DNA of 64,000 bases, from assembly GCA_035354275.1 (NCBI GenBank), contig DAOQAU010000004.1:1-64000 (forward strand), written 5' to 3'. The notes beneath the pieces are model-generated. The model did no database searches and was not told the origin of the DNA. It saw only the letters and a program-made list of their open reading frames with translations. Below, piece after piece: positions 41,432 to 49,851 of this stretch. The DNA is from DAOQAU01 sp035354275. Its GTDB lineage: Bacteria; Cyanobacteriota; Vampirovibrionia; Gastranaerophilales; Gastranaerophilaceae. The position numbers and the translations under genes are program-made. The first letter of the stretch is position 1, and every line of letters begins with the position of its first letter.

Positions 41432-42772
41432 CTAAATTAAATCTTCCAGCAATTTTTCAAAATCCGGGAAGGATATATTAACCCATTCAAAATCATTGAT
41501 TAAAATCGGCTCGTAACAGATTAAACCCGCCACATAAAGCATCATTGCAAGTCTGTGGTCGTGGTAACTTTCGACTTCTACTCCGCCTTTAAGTTTTGAT
41601 TTGCCTTTAATCCTAAATCCGTCTGCAGTTTCTTCAATCTCAGAACCCAGTTTTTTTAGTTCCGAAACAACCGCGCTTATTCTGTCTGATTCTTTATTTC
41701 TTAAATCCTGAGCATCTTTAATCACAGTTTCGCCCTGTGCTTGAGTTGCAAGAAGAGCGATTATGGGAAGCTCATCAATAAGTTTTGGTATAAGTTCTCC
41801 GCTAATCTCGCAAGCCTTTAATTCTGAAAATCTGACTCTCAAATCACCGACTTGCTCATTTGAAATAAGTTTTTTATCTAAAATTTCAATATCTGCACCC
41901 ATTTCTTGCAAAACTTCTAAAATCCCTGTTCTTGTGGGGTTTAACCCGACATTTTTAATTAGAATATCGGAATTTTTAACTATCAATGCTGCAACAATAA
42001 AAAATGCCGCAGAGGAAATATCGCCGGGTACAGTTATTGTTTTTGGCTCAAATTGTGATTTTTCAATAGTAATAGTATTTCCTTGAACAGAAATTTTTGC
42101 GCCCAAATATTCAAGCATTCTTTCCGTGTGGTTTCTGGAAATAAAAGGTTCGGTGAAAGTTGTTTTTCCCTGTGCAAAAAGTCCGGCTAAAAGCACGCAG
42201 GATTTGACCTGTGCCGAAGAAATCGGGGAATGGTAATCAATCCCGTTTAATTTTGAGGCTAAAATTTTAAGAGGAGCCGTAAAGCAGACCTTAGTAAAAT
42301 TCGATTCTTGGATAGATCCTGAAACAAGTTCAGGATGACGTTGAGGTGATTTACTTGCAATAATTTTTGCTCCCATAAGTTCCAGCGGCTCTATAATCCT
42401 TTTCATAGGGCGTTTTGACAGGCTTTCATCGCCTGTTAAAACACAATCAAAATTTTGTCCTGCCAAAACGCCCGACATTAGCCTGATTGTCGTGCCGGAA
42501 TTGCCGCAAAACAATTCTTTTTCAGGTGCTTTAAAACCGTTTTCGGAATTAATAAACAATTCACCGTCAGAGCCGAATTTCGTTTCAATGCCTAAGTTCT
42601 TCAAAACACTCAAAGTCGAAAGACAATCTGCGCCTTTAGAAAAATTTTTGACAACGGATTTGCCTTTTACTAAAGACAAAATTATCGCCGCCCTGTGCGA
42701 AATCGATTTGTCCGCAGGTGCAACAACTTCGCCCTTAAGCCCGAGTTGTGATTTTCTGACTTCTTTTTGCAT
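41432..42772 (-). CDS. aroA: 3-phosphoshikimate 1-carboxyvinyltransferase (EPSP synthase) with in-frame repeat
   Basis: 446 residues. Sixth step of the shikimate pathway. Motifs: PADKSISHRAAI, LFCGNSGTTIRLMSGVLAG, GDESLSKRPMKR, SSAQVKSCVLLAG, then DHRLAMML near the C-terminus. Residues about 141-158 (KSPQRHPELVSGSIQESN) are foreign to the family and are encoded by a copy of the dispersed CCTGAA..TTCAGG repeat. There is no Shine-Dalgarno; TATAAT on this strand (42779-42784) lies six bases before ATG. tyrA follows; murI is upstream on the same strand, 7 bp away. Confidence 0.95.
   Translation of the reverse strand: MQKEVRKSQLGLKGEVVAPADKSISHRAAIILSLVKGKSVVKNFSKGADCLSTLSVLKNLGIETKFGSDGELFINSENGFKAPEKELFCGNSGTTIRLMSGVLAGQNFDCVLTGDESLSKRPMKRIIEPLELMGAKIIASKSPQRHPELVSGSIQESNFTKVCFTAPLKILASKLNGIDYHSPISSAQVKSCVLLAGLFAQGKTTFTEPFISRNHTERMLEYLGAKISVQGNTITIEKSQFEPKTITVPGDISSAAFFIVAALIVKNSDILIKNVGLNPTRTGILEVLQEMGADIEILDKKLISNEQVGDLRVRFSELKACEISGELIPKLIDELPIIALLATQAQGETVIKDAQDLRNKESDRISAVVSELKKLGSEIEETADGFRIKGKSKLKGGVEVESYHDHRLAMMLYVAGLICYEPILINDFEWVNISFPDFEKLLEDLI
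42313..42340. repeat. CCTGAA/TTCAGG dispersed palindrome in frame in aroA
   Basis: ATCCTGAA (42315-42322) ACAAG TTCAGGAT (42328-42335) GAC. The 24 bases 42315-42338 are an exact reverse-complement match of the spacer sequence 61555-61578 near asd. Confidence 0.92.
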
Positions 42773-42778
42773 AGAACA

Positions 42779-42784
42779 ATTATA
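42779..42784 (-). promoter_or_regulatory. -10 box of aroA, six bases before ATG
   Basis: TATAAT on the minus strand, then TGTTCT and ATG. Consensus -35 not found. It overlaps the murI stop codon region, suggesting an internal promoter in the murI-aroA-tyrA unit. Confidence 0.5.
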
Positions 42785-43562
42785 CTATAAGTTTTGGCAA
42801 ATCTTTCAGAGAATAAAAAACTGAGGCGGCTTTTTTAAAATCTTCAGGATTTGCACTTACAAAAAAGTTTTCAAAGCCTTCAATTTTACTGTCATTTATT
42901 CCTGTTTCGTATATTCCTTGTTTAATAGCATCTGCAAAGTAAACAGAAGGGTCAATGAACATTTCTTTAGGGGCAAATTGAGCCAAAATATCAATCAAAT
43001 AAGGATAATGGGTGCAGCCCAAAATTATTTTATCGGGGTTGTTTTTGAGCATTTCTTTTACATATTTTTCTATTAAATTAATATTTTCCTGCAAATTTTG
43101 AGTTTGATTTTCGACTATATTAACCCACTCAGGAGTTGCTATTTCAAAGACTTCTAAATCAGGGTTGTATTTTTTAAGTTCTTTTGCGTAAATTCCTGAT
43201 TTAATCGTTGCATTTGTTGCAAAAACTCCGACTTTTTTTGTCTGAATTTGAGAAATTTCTTTTGCGGAAGCCTGAATTATGGGATAAATTTTAAACCCGT
43301 AATTATCCTTAAGTTTTTCATAAACTGTTGCAGATGTTGTGTTACAAGCCATCACAACAGCTTTTACATCTTGTTTTTCAAAAAATTTAAGAATATTGTC
43401 AACAAATTTATAAAGTTCTTCGGATGTTTTTTCTCCATAGGGAAGATTTTTTAAATCGCCGAAATAGATATAATTTTCGTAAGGCAAGAGTTCTTTAACC
43501 TTTTTAAAAACTGTTATTCCTCCGACTCCGGAATCAAAAAATGCTATAGGTTTTTTGTTCAT
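42780..43562 (-). CDS. murI: Glutamate racemase
   Basis: 260 residues. Supplies D-glutamate for peptidoglycan. Both catalytic cysteines are visible in their motifs: VVMACNTTSATVYEKL (first half) and ILGCTHYPYLIDIL (second half). The N-terminal FFDSGVGGITVFK and YFGDLKNLPYG blocks are typical. The gene starts 11 bp after the amidase gene on the same strand, so cell-wall synthesis and remodelling genes are co-transcribed. aroA follows after 7 bp. Confidence 0.96.
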   Translation of the reverse strand: MNKKPIAFFDSGVGGITVFKKVKELLPYENYIYFGDLKNLPYGEKTSEELYKFVDNILKFFEKQDVKAVVMACNTTSATVYEKLKDNYGFKIYPIIQASAKEISQIQTKKVGVFATNATIKSGIYAKELKKYNPDLEVFEIATPEWVNIVENQTQNLQENINLIEKYVKEMLKNNPDKIILGCTHYPYLIDILAQFAPKEMFIDPSVYFADAIKQGIYETGINDSKIEGFENFFVSANPEDFKKAASVFYSLKDLPKLIV

Positions 43563-43573
43563 AAATCTCTCTT

Positions 43574-45460
43574 TTATTTTTTCCCTTGGTTAAGGTATTT
43601 TAAAATACCTTCGGCAATAGCTTGTGCTGTTGCCTGTTTACGCTGCTCACTTACCAGCTGTGCTCTTTCGGCGTCGTTTGAAAGAAATCCTATTTCGACT
43701 AAAATTGCGGGGACTTCCGTATGATTAATAACATAAAATCTTGATTTGAACAAGCCTCTGTCAGGAGATTTTATTAAGCTCATCATTGATGAATGAATTG
43801 TTTGAGCAAGCCCTACACTTTGAGGTTGATAGTAGTGTGTTTCTATTCCGGTAATTTCAGGTTTTGTGCTTGAATTGACATGGATACTAACAAAAATGTC
43901 GGGATTGTTTTCGCAGCAGATAAAAGTTCTGTCTTTAAGCGAAACCGTATCATCTTTGACTCTTGTCATCAAGACCGTAACGCCTTTTTCGCGAAGAATT
44001 GATTCAACCCGCTTTGAAATATCAAGGGTAATGTCTTTTTCGTTTATGCCTGCGCGGATAGCACCGTAATCAGCCCCGCCATGTCCGGGATCTATCATAA
44101 CTTTATGTTCACCGCTGATTGAAATTTGTCTTTTTGGTAAAATGTAAGTTGTTTTTTCGCCTTTTAATGTTATTTTAAAAGCTTTTGCATCTGCTCCTAA
44201 GTCACAGTTAATCGCGGTTTCTTTTTTTAGAGGAAGTGTAAGTTTTAAACCCACTTTAGGAAGAAGTTCCATTTTCATATTTGCAAAAACACCTGATTTA
44301 AGAGAGTTTTTAAAATCAACATCATTGTAGCGAAGGGCATTGTAGAAGGTTATTTCAATCTTTGAATCATCTCTTTGAATTCCTGTCACAACGGCAGTGT
44401 TGAATGCAAAAATATACTCGCTTGTTGTCGGATTAACCTGTTTTGAATAATAAGTTACAATATCGGTTGTTTTGCTAAAAAGCGATGTTAAATCGACATT
44501 TTTTGTGTCAGATATCAAAATTGACTGCCCGTCTGACGAAAAAACAGGAAAATATTTTTCTTTTTCCTCGGTGGTAATGACTATTCTAACCTTATTTGCC
44601 AAAAACTGCCCAATTTTGAGCGTTTCTTTATCATTTAACTTTATTTCTTTATTGCGTATTTTTGGATTGGCAACAGCATTCGGGATGTCAAAAACCACCC
44701 TGGAAGGTTCAGTCAAATAAAGCGGTTTTTCAATTCCTATTGCCCCGAATCCGCTTAACAAAATCCCGTCCTGTTTTGGATAAATAGCGTCAAGATAGTA
44801 TTTTGACTTCAATTTAAGTTCTTTTTTAACCCCTTCAGACACAACCGATTTAACCGGAGTTAAGCTGACTTGAGGTGCTATACTGGCATTAAAAGCCTTT
44901 TGAATTTGGGCTAAAACTTCATCCTGCTTTGGTGTGTCAACAGCTACTTTAACCGTATTTGCATCTTCGTCTGAAATTGACAAATATTCATAAAAATCGC
45001 TGCTTGAAGTTCGCTCATCACGGTAAATATTTTGGAAATAATCTTCCTTACAAATACCGTCTTTAAGTTTGATTACAATGTTATTATTAACTTTCAGGAA
45101 AGACACTTTTTGAGCGGAAGCCCCTTCGTCAAAATACAAAACCACTCTCACCTTGTTCGGATTTGTCGAAAATTGTCCCACTTTGACTTGCTTAAGCAAC
45201 CCTGTGTTAAAAAACCAATTTTGCCCAGGTACCGTTAAAACCGCAGAATCAATATCAAAATAAGCCCTTTCCGGCTCATGAAGTTTAACGAGTTTTATAT
45301 TTTTTAAAATCGGCTCAACCGTGTTGTCAGGAGAAGTTAACAATATTATTGAATTTGAAGTGTCAAAATTAACCGAAGTTATCTTGAAGACTTCGTCACA
45401 AAGCGCAGATTGTATAAATACAGCTATGAATAAAAATAAAAGTAAAATTTTTTTAATCAT
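43574..45460 (-). CDS. N-acetylmuramoyl-L-alanine amidase with AMIN domains
   Basis: 628 residues from ATG 45460. The signal peptide is MIKKILLLFLFIAVFIQSAL. Two to three AMIN-type beta domains (about 25-130, 225-340 and a weaker one 350-450) follow, and the C-terminal Amidase_3 catalytic domain begins VMIDPGHGGADYGAIRAG. Zinc ligands include the His in DPGHGG, the Glu in GINEKDITLD and the His in VSIHVNSS; the catalytic Glu is in ILVEIGFLSN. It cleaves septal peptidoglycan in the periplasm. The longer frame to 45520 passes through a -10-like TATAAT and lacks a signal peptide start, so it was not used. Confidence 0.93.
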   Translation of the reverse strand: MIKKILLLFLFIAVFIQSALCDEVFKITSVNFDTSNSIILLTSPDNTVEPILKNIKLVKLHEPERAYFDIDSAVLTVPGQNWFFNTGLLKQVKVGQFSTNPNKVRVVLYFDEGASAQKVSFLKVNNNIVIKLKDGICKEDYFQNIYRDERTSSSDFYEYLSISDEDANTVKVAVDTPKQDEVLAQIQKAFNASIAPQVSLTPVKSVVSEGVKKELKLKSKYYLDAIYPKQDGILLSGFGAIGIEKPLYLTEPSRVVFDIPNAVANPKIRNKEIKLNDKETLKIGQFLANKVRIVITTEEKEKYFPVFSSDGQSILISDTKNVDLTSLFSKTTDIVTYYSKQVNPTTSEYIFAFNTAVVTGIQRDDSKIEITFYNALRYNDVDFKNSLKSGVFANMKMELLPKVGLKLTLPLKKETAINCDLGADAKAFKITLKGEKTTYILPKRQISISGEHKVMIDPGHGGADYGAIRAGINEKDITLDISKRVESILREKGVTVLMTRVKDDTVSLKDRTFICCENNPDIFVSIHVNSSTKPEITGIETHYYQPQSVGLAQTIHSSMMSLIKSPDRGLFKSRFYVINHTEVPAILVEIGFLSNDAERAQLVSEQRKQATAQAIAEGILKYLNQGKK

Positions 45461-45604
45461 TTTTAAAAAAGTAAAAATCCCCTCTTTAGATATTATACTA
45501 CCAAAAAGTGCCCCAAACAATTATGTAAACTAATATTTAATATATTGATTAATTTATAAAACAAGATATAATATCAATGTAGGCAAGGGGCAAGGGGAAT
45601 TTTT

Positions 45605-45928
45605 ATGAACAAGAGATGGTACGATAATCACGACGAAACACTTCAGACTTTTGACATTCTTAAAAAATTGGACAGAGAATCCAGAAAAAGACTTGCAAAC
45701 GATATTGTTGACGTTGCAAATCAGATTAAAGCTGTTCACAGAGAAGAAGATGAACCTTCTCTTACTATTGGTCTTGAAAGAGTTTTGGGGATTTGGCAGA
45801 GCTCTAATGCCCGTCGCTGGTACGATAAACAAGAGGACTTAAATACCGCAATAAAAACTATTTCAACCCTTCCGGAAGACGATTTTCTTAATATTATGGA
45901 AGGAATTTGCGTTTCGCTAAAGGAATAA
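45605..45928 (+). CDS. Orphan protein with two RWYD repeats
   Basis: 107 residues, no known family. The two halves look duplicated: KRWYDNHDETLQTFDILKKL (3-22) and RRWYDKQEDLNTAIKTISTL (about 62-81). Each is followed by a helix of similar pattern (ANDIVDVANQI versus LNIMEGICVSL). Soluble and helical, no signal peptide. AAGGGGAA before the ATG. It diverges from the amidase operon and is followed after 24 bp by another orphan gene on the same strand. Confidence 0.65.
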   Translation: MNKRWYDNHDETLQTFDILKKLDRESRKRLANDIVDVANQIKAVHREEDEPSLTIGLERVLGIWQSSNARRWYDKQEDLNTAIKTISTLPEDDFLNIMEGICVSLKE

Positions 45929-45952
45929 AAATCAAATCAAAGGAGACATTTT

Positions 45953-46372
45953 ATGAAAATACAAAGAGTTACCGGTTTACAAGCGGCCAATAAATTAAGT
46001 AAAAGTCCTAATTTTAATGGTAATTTGTATTTGCAGAAAGGTATAATAGATTCAAGTTTGGAGTTTTCCAAAAAAAATCTTCATTCTTTATTTGATCAAA
46101 TTATACCTAAAGATTTTTTTGAAACATTTTATAAAATGATTAATAATTTATCAAAAAGAATTTCCAAAAAAGACGAGTTGCCAAATGTTGTTTTTACTAT
46201 ATATCCCAAAAAAGAAGGACTTATCATCGAAGGGTTAAGGGGTGTTTCAAATAGAAACAATAGAAAAACAGTCGAATTTTTACCTCAAGAGTCTTTCAGG
46301 AAAAGACTTAATGATGCTTTTTTAGCAATAAAAAAATATTATGATGATTTTGATAAAGCAGTTAAAAGCTAA
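45953..46372 (+). CDS. Orphan protein with N-terminal MKIQRV...FNGN motif (paralogue A)
   Basis: 139 residues. It starts MKIQRVTGLQAANKLSKSPN followed by FNGNLYLQKG. The body is a helix-rich domain with a beta hairpin (VVFTIYPKKEGLIIEGLRG) and a C-terminal helix. The same layout occurs in the next gene but one (46482), so they are diverged paralogues. No signal peptide, no known domain. AAAGGAGA precedes the ATG. Confidence 0.68.
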   Translation: MKIQRVTGLQAANKLSKSPNFNGNLYLQKGIIDSSLEFSKKNLHSLFDQIIPKDFFETFYKMINNLSKRISKKDELPNVVFTIYPKKEGLIIEGLRGVSNRNNRKTVEFLPQESFRKRLNDAFLAIKKYYDDFDKAVKS

Positions 46373-46481
46373 TTTATTGTTAATATTTGTAAAATTTTTG
46401 ATGCCAAAGTAGCAAACTTTTAAATTTTGAGACATTAAAACAACGTAGCTTGTGTATTTTTATAAAAAAAGGAGTATTAAA

Positions 46482-46868
46482 ATGCAAATTAACAGAGTTT
46501 CAAATAGCACATCTTTTGACGGTAGATTATTGATTCCCAGCCACAAAAAAGCCGGAGAAATGGTTAAATATACCGAGAGAGGATTACGTGCATTATTAGG
46601 TGATAACGTTTGTAAATATGATTGCCAAGAGTATTTAAGCTCACTAAACAATCTTTTAAGGATAGTTAAAAAAGAGTCTAAAAACTTTATTTTATCTTTG
46701 TATCCGGTCCCTGAAAATGGAAATGTAAGATTTATTTTCAGTCAAGATGCTAAATTTTCTAAAGTTGTTGAACAACCGGCTAATGACCTTAAAATAGTTG
46801 GCGAAGAAATAGCCGTAAAATATAAAACTATTATGCAAGATCCAAAACAATTTAGTGAATTGGCTTAG
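46482..46868 (+). CDS. Orphan protein with N-terminal MQINRV...FDGR motif (paralogue B)
   Basis: 128 residues from ATG 46482, preceded by AAAGGAG. It starts MQINRVSNSTSFDGRLLIPS. Then come a helical stretch (YLSSLNNLLRIVKKES), a strand pair (FILSLYPVPENGNVRFIF) and a final helix (LKIVGEEIAVKYKTIMQDPK). The aligned features with the 45953 product are M-x-I-x-RV, F-[ND]-G-x-L near 20-30, and L-Y-P...EG/ENG. The gene is 109 bp from paralogue A and probably has its own promoter. Confidence 0.68.
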   Translation: MQINRVSNSTSFDGRLLIPSHKKAGEMVKYTERGLRALLGDNVCKYDCQEYLSSLNNLLRIVKKESKNFILSLYPVPENGNVRFIFSQDAKFSKVVEQPANDLKIVGEEIAVKYKTIMQDPKQFSELA

Positions 46869-46943
46869 ATAAAACATAACTATTTAAAGTCATTATTATT
46901 ATTTGAAAAATTTTAAATAATAAATAAAGTTGATTTTTTAAAG

Positions 46944-47027
46944 TACCGTTCTTATTATGCCGACTTTTAAAAAATGAAGGCAAAGGACGGTATTTTTATG
47001 GCAAAAATAATAGAAAACAAAGTCGGC
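46944..47027 (+). promoter_or_regulatory. Possible alternative hairpins around the start of the 46998 gene
   Basis: TACCGT (46944-46949) can pair with ACGGTA (46987-46992). GCCGACTTT (46959-46967) can pair with AAAGTCGGC (47019-47027), enclosing the ribosome site AAAGGACGG and the ATG. The two pairings cross and so exclude each other. Confidence 0.45.
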
Positions 47028-47168
47028 AGAAGGACAATAAGATTATCTGTCGATGATGTTATAAGCACGGTTAGAGAATATCAAAGAATAGTCAGAAACC
47101 CTAAAACTTACGAAGGGATAAGAATTCTTTTAAAAGATTCTTCGATATATTTACCTGAGGACATATAA
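46998..47168 (+). CDS. Orphan small basic protein
   Basis: 56 residues from ATG 46998 (AAAGGACGG upstream; an in-frame ATG at 46974 lacks a ribosome site). Sequence MAKIIENKVGRRTIRLSVDD then VISTVREYQRIVRNPKTYEG. Basic, with a strand-helix layout that could be a small nucleic-acid-binding or toxin-antitoxin-like regulator, but I recognise no family. The start region can fold into two competing hairpins. Alone on its transcript as far as can be seen. Confidence 0.6.
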   Translation: MAKIIENKVGRRTIRLSVDDVISTVREYQRIVRNPKTYEGIRILLKDSSIYLPEDI

Positions 47169-47261
47169 AAACACCCGATTGGGCAGGTAAAATAATAGAC
47201 AAGTGGTGTTATTGTCAAAACATGTTTGTTGTATCCTGTAAATAATAGGAGGGTATTTGTC

Positions 47262-47654
47262 ATGAAAAACTTTTCAATCATCGCTTTAATTTTTGTTATT
47301 CCTTTGGTGGCTTACATGATTTTAACCAAGCCTGATGCGTCTTTTGCAAACAAAGCAGGCGGCGGGGTTAAAGCTCAGGTAATCAAATTTGCGTCTCCGA
47401 TGTGTCTTGACTGCAAAAAAATGGATAAAATTTTAAAAGAGCTTCATCCAAAATACGAAGGAAGCATTAATTTTATCGAAATTCCCGTACAAAACGATGA
47501 CGAATACACAAAGGGACAAATAGAAAAATACAATGTAACGCTTGTTCCGACAATGATTTTTGTCAACACTAAAGGACAAAAAGTTAAAAAAATCGAAGGA
47601 TATATTGATAAAGACGAATTAGAAAAAATTATGAAAGATTTGATTAATGGATAA
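47262..47654 (+). CDS. Membrane-anchored thioredoxin-like protein
   Basis: 130 residues from ATG 47262 (AGGAGGG upstream). An N-terminal signal anchor (IIALIFVIPLVAYMIL) is followed by a thioredoxin fold with active-site CLDC at 48-51 (FASPMCLDCKKMDKIL) and the cis-proline region VTLVPTMIFVN. Faces the periplasm. It overlaps by 8 bp the CcdA-type membrane gene that follows, so the pair should act together: the membrane protein carries electrons across and this thioredoxin reduces exported disulfides. The specific clients are unknown. Confidence 0.88.
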   Translation: MKNFSIIALIFVIPLVAYMILTKPDASFANKAGGGVKAQVIKFASPMCLDCKKMDKILKELHPKYEGSINFIEIPVQNDDEYTKGQIEKYNVTLVPTMIFVNTKGQKVKKIEGYIDKDELEKIMKDLING

Positions 47655-48360
47655 TTACATTTCGCTTTTTTCTCAAAGCGCAGGTGGCGGAGAACATTTT
47701 CAGCTAATTTTGCTCGCCGTTTCGTTTTTGGGCGGATTGCTTGCATCAATTTCGCCCTGCTCGCTTGCCATGCTGCCTATTATTATCGGATATATCGGCG
47801 GATATTCAAAAGAAAGCCCTATAAAAATATTTGTTCAAATGATGTTTTTTGTATTCGGAACATCTCTTGTATTTGCTACAATCGGCGTGATTTGTGCTGT
47901 AACGGGAAAAGTCTTTATTTCATTTGCTCCGGGGTATTTTATTTTAATCCTTGCCTCGCTTTTAATGGTAATGGGGCTGAATATTTTAGGTATTCTTGAT
48001 TTTAATCTTCCTGTTATAATAAAACAGATGCCGCAAAGCAATGGCAGAAACATGTTTTTGTACCCTATTTTGCTGGGTGCGGTTTTTGCAATAGCAGGAA
48101 CGCCCTGTTCGACACCTATACTTGCGGGTATTATGGCGTTTGCTTCATTGTCAACAAATATTGCATTGGCTGTTTTAATGCTGTTTTTGTTTTCTTTGGG
48201 GCAGGGGCTTATACTTATAATCGCAGGAGTCTTTACCTCAACGCTCAAGGGATTTAAAAGTTTTGCCGTTGTGTCGGAAATTTTATTAAGATTAAGCGGA
48301 ATCTTACTTTTAGGCTCTTCTTTGTACATATTTTACAAAGTCTTTGCCCCGTTATTGTAA
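47647..48360 (+). CDS. CcdA/DsbD-type thiol transporter
   Basis: 237 residues, six hydrophobic helices. The two redox cysteines sit in the family motifs SISPCSLAMLPIIIGYIGG (TM1) and AGTPCSTPILAGIMA (TM4). CcdA proteins move reducing power from cytoplasmic thioredoxin to periplasmic partners. Its overlap with the thioredoxin-like gene supports that role. No cytochrome c genes are present, so the job may be general envelope thiol reduction rather than c-type haem attachment. Confidence 0.9.
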   Translation: MDNYISLFSQSAGGGEHFQLILLAVSFLGGLLASISPCSLAMLPIIIGYIGGYSKESPIKIFVQMMFFVFGTSLVFATIGVICAVTGKVFISFAPGYFILILASLLMVMGLNILGILDFNLPVIIKQMPQSNGRNMFLYPILLGAVFAIAGTPCSTPILAGIMAFASLSTNIALAVLMLFLFSLGQGLILIIAGVFTSTLKGFKSFAVVSEILLRLSGILLLGSSLYIFYKVFAPLL

Positions 48361-48412
48361 AAAAAGCTTATGTGTAGTAAAATTAACGCAGATGAGGCAG
48401 GGTTAATTTTTT

Positions 48413-48451
48413 ACCCCTCACCTCAATCCTCTCCCGCAAGGGGAGAGGAAG
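48413..48451. repeat. CCCCTCACC...CTCTCCCGCAAGGGGAGAGG dispersed palindrome
   Basis: The spacer before ribH. CCTCTCCC GCAA GGGGAGAGG is a near-perfect hairpin preceded by CCCCTCACC. Same family as the in-gene copies in mutL (8147-8230) and argS (12475-12552). Confidence 0.85.
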
Positions 48452-48486
48452 AATAATTAATTTTACAATACCTAGGGAGAGAAACT

Positions 48487-48951
48487 ATGGCTAAAACTTT
48501 TGAAGGTAAACTTACCGTAAAAAACGAAAAATTTTGCATTATTGTTTCAAGATTTAACGAATTCATAAGTTCAAAATTGCTTTCAGGAGCAGTTGACGAG
48601 CTTTCAAGGCACGGGGTTAAGGACGAAAACATCAGCGTTATATGGTCGCCCGGAGCTTTTGAAATTCCGCTTCTTGCAAAAAAATGCGCAAAAACAGGAA
48701 AATACGATGCGATTATAACTTTAGGCGCAATAATTAAAGGTGCAACCGCTCATTTTGATTATGTCAGTGCAGAATTATCAAAAGGAATAGCAAGCGTAAG
48801 CCTTGAAACCGGAGTTCCGGTTATTTTCGGGGTACTTACAACAGATAATATCGAGCAGGCAATCGAAAGAGCCGGCACAAAATCAGGAAACAAAGGTTCT
48901 GATGCCGCAAAAGCCGCTATTGAAATGGCAAATCTTGTTCAACTGATATAA
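48487..48951 (+). CDS. ribH: 6,7-dimethyl-8-ribityllumazine synthase
   Basis: 154 residues, full length. Penultimate step of riboflavin synthesis; forms capsid-like pentamers or icosahedra. Motifs: [15 protein letters not shown] start ([15 protein letters not shown]), the [15 protein letters not shown] block, [15 protein letters not shown] with the catalytic His, and [23 protein letters not shown]. ribD is 26 kb away, so riboflavin genes are dispersed. A dispersed palindrome lies in the leader; no FMN riboswitch is seen. Confidence 0.97.
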   Translation: MAKTFEGKLTVKNEKFCIIVSRFNEFISSKLLSGAVDELSRHGVKDENISVIWSPGAFEIPLLAKKCAKTGKYDAIITLGAIIKGATAHFDYVSAELSKGIASVSLETGVPVIFGVLTTDNIEQAIERAGTKSGNKGSDAAKAAIEMANLVQLI

Positions 48952-48975
48952 TTTAGGGATAAATTCGGGGAAGTT

Positions 48976-49851
48976 ATGAGTGAAGTAATTACAGAAACGC
49001 GAAATCTCTTAACAAGAGATATCGACATTATTTCTACCAGAGAAATGGTGCAAAAAATGAATGACGAGGACAAACTCGTTGCTTTTGCCGTAGAAGAAGC
49101 ACTTGACGAAATATCACAAGCCATAGATATAATTTCAAAACAATTTTTAAAAGGCGGAAAACTTTACTACTTCGGTGCAGGGACTTCGGGAAGATTAGGT
49201 GTATTGGATGCATCGGAATGCCCTCCAACTTTTAGCGTGGAGCCTGATATGGTTCAAGGAATTATGGCAGGCGGCGACAGCGCATTTAAAACAGCCGTTG
49301 AAGGTATAGAAGATAACTTTGACGCTGGAGTCGAAGATGCAAAAATTTTAACAGAAAAAGATGTTGCAGTGGCTATTTCTGCAAGCGGAAACCCTAATTA
49401 CCTTTTAGGTGTTTTGGCTCAAGCTGAAAAAGTCGGAGCAAAAACAGTCGGAATAACCTGCAACCCAAGCGGAAAAATATCCGAAGAAGCAGGGCTGGTA
49501 ATCTGCGTTGATGTAGGACCCGAGGTTATTGCAGGCTCAAGCAGGCTAAAAGCAGGAACTGCGCAGAAAATGATTTTAAATATGCTCACAACAGGTGCAA
49601 TGATAAAAATCGGCAAAACTTACGAAAATTTTATGATTGATCTTAAGGCAAGTAACGAAAAACTTAAGGACAGAGCAATAAGAATAGTTGCCGAATTAGC
49701 ACAAGTAACCCATGCCGAAGCTTTAAAAAAACTTATTGAATTTAATTGGGAAATTAAGCCTGCTATAGTTTCACTTTACCTTGCAATAGATATCGACAAG
49801 GCAAAAGAACAGCTTAAAAAGCACAACGGGATTTTAAGAAAGGTTATTTAA
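48976..49851 (+). CDS. murQ: N-acetylmuramic acid 6-phosphate etherase
   Basis: 291 residues. Cleaves the lactyl ether of MurNAc-6-P to give GlcNAc-6-P and lactate in peptidoglycan recycling. SIS-domain hallmarks: YFGAGTSGRLGVLDASECPPTF, GGDSAFKTAVEGIEDNF, SASGNPNYLLGVL, and the C-terminal ISxxTGAMIKIGKTYENFM-like MLTTGAMIKIGKTYENFM. It converges with a small orphan gene, overlapping by 4 bp. No murP, anmK or nagZ gene lies nearby. Confidence 0.96.
   Translation: MSEVITETRNLLTRDIDIISTREMVQKMNDEDKLVAFAVEEALDEISQAIDIISKQFLKGGKLYYFGAGTSGRLGVLDASECPPTFSVEPDMVQGIMAGGDSAFKTAVEGIEDNFDAGVEDAKILTEKDVAVAISASGNPNYLLGVLAQAEKVGAKTVGITCNPSGKISEEAGLVICVDVGPEVIAGSSRLKAGTAQKMILNMLTTGAMIKIGKTYENFMIDLKASNEKLKDRAIRIVAELAQVTHAEALKKLIEFNWEIKPAIVSLYLAIDIDKAKEQLKKHNGILRKVI

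Noticed and set aside
48361..48486. FMN riboswitch before ribH or ribD
   Set aside because: The conserved RFN core elements are absent; the ribH leader is a dispersed palindrome and ribD appears leaderless.
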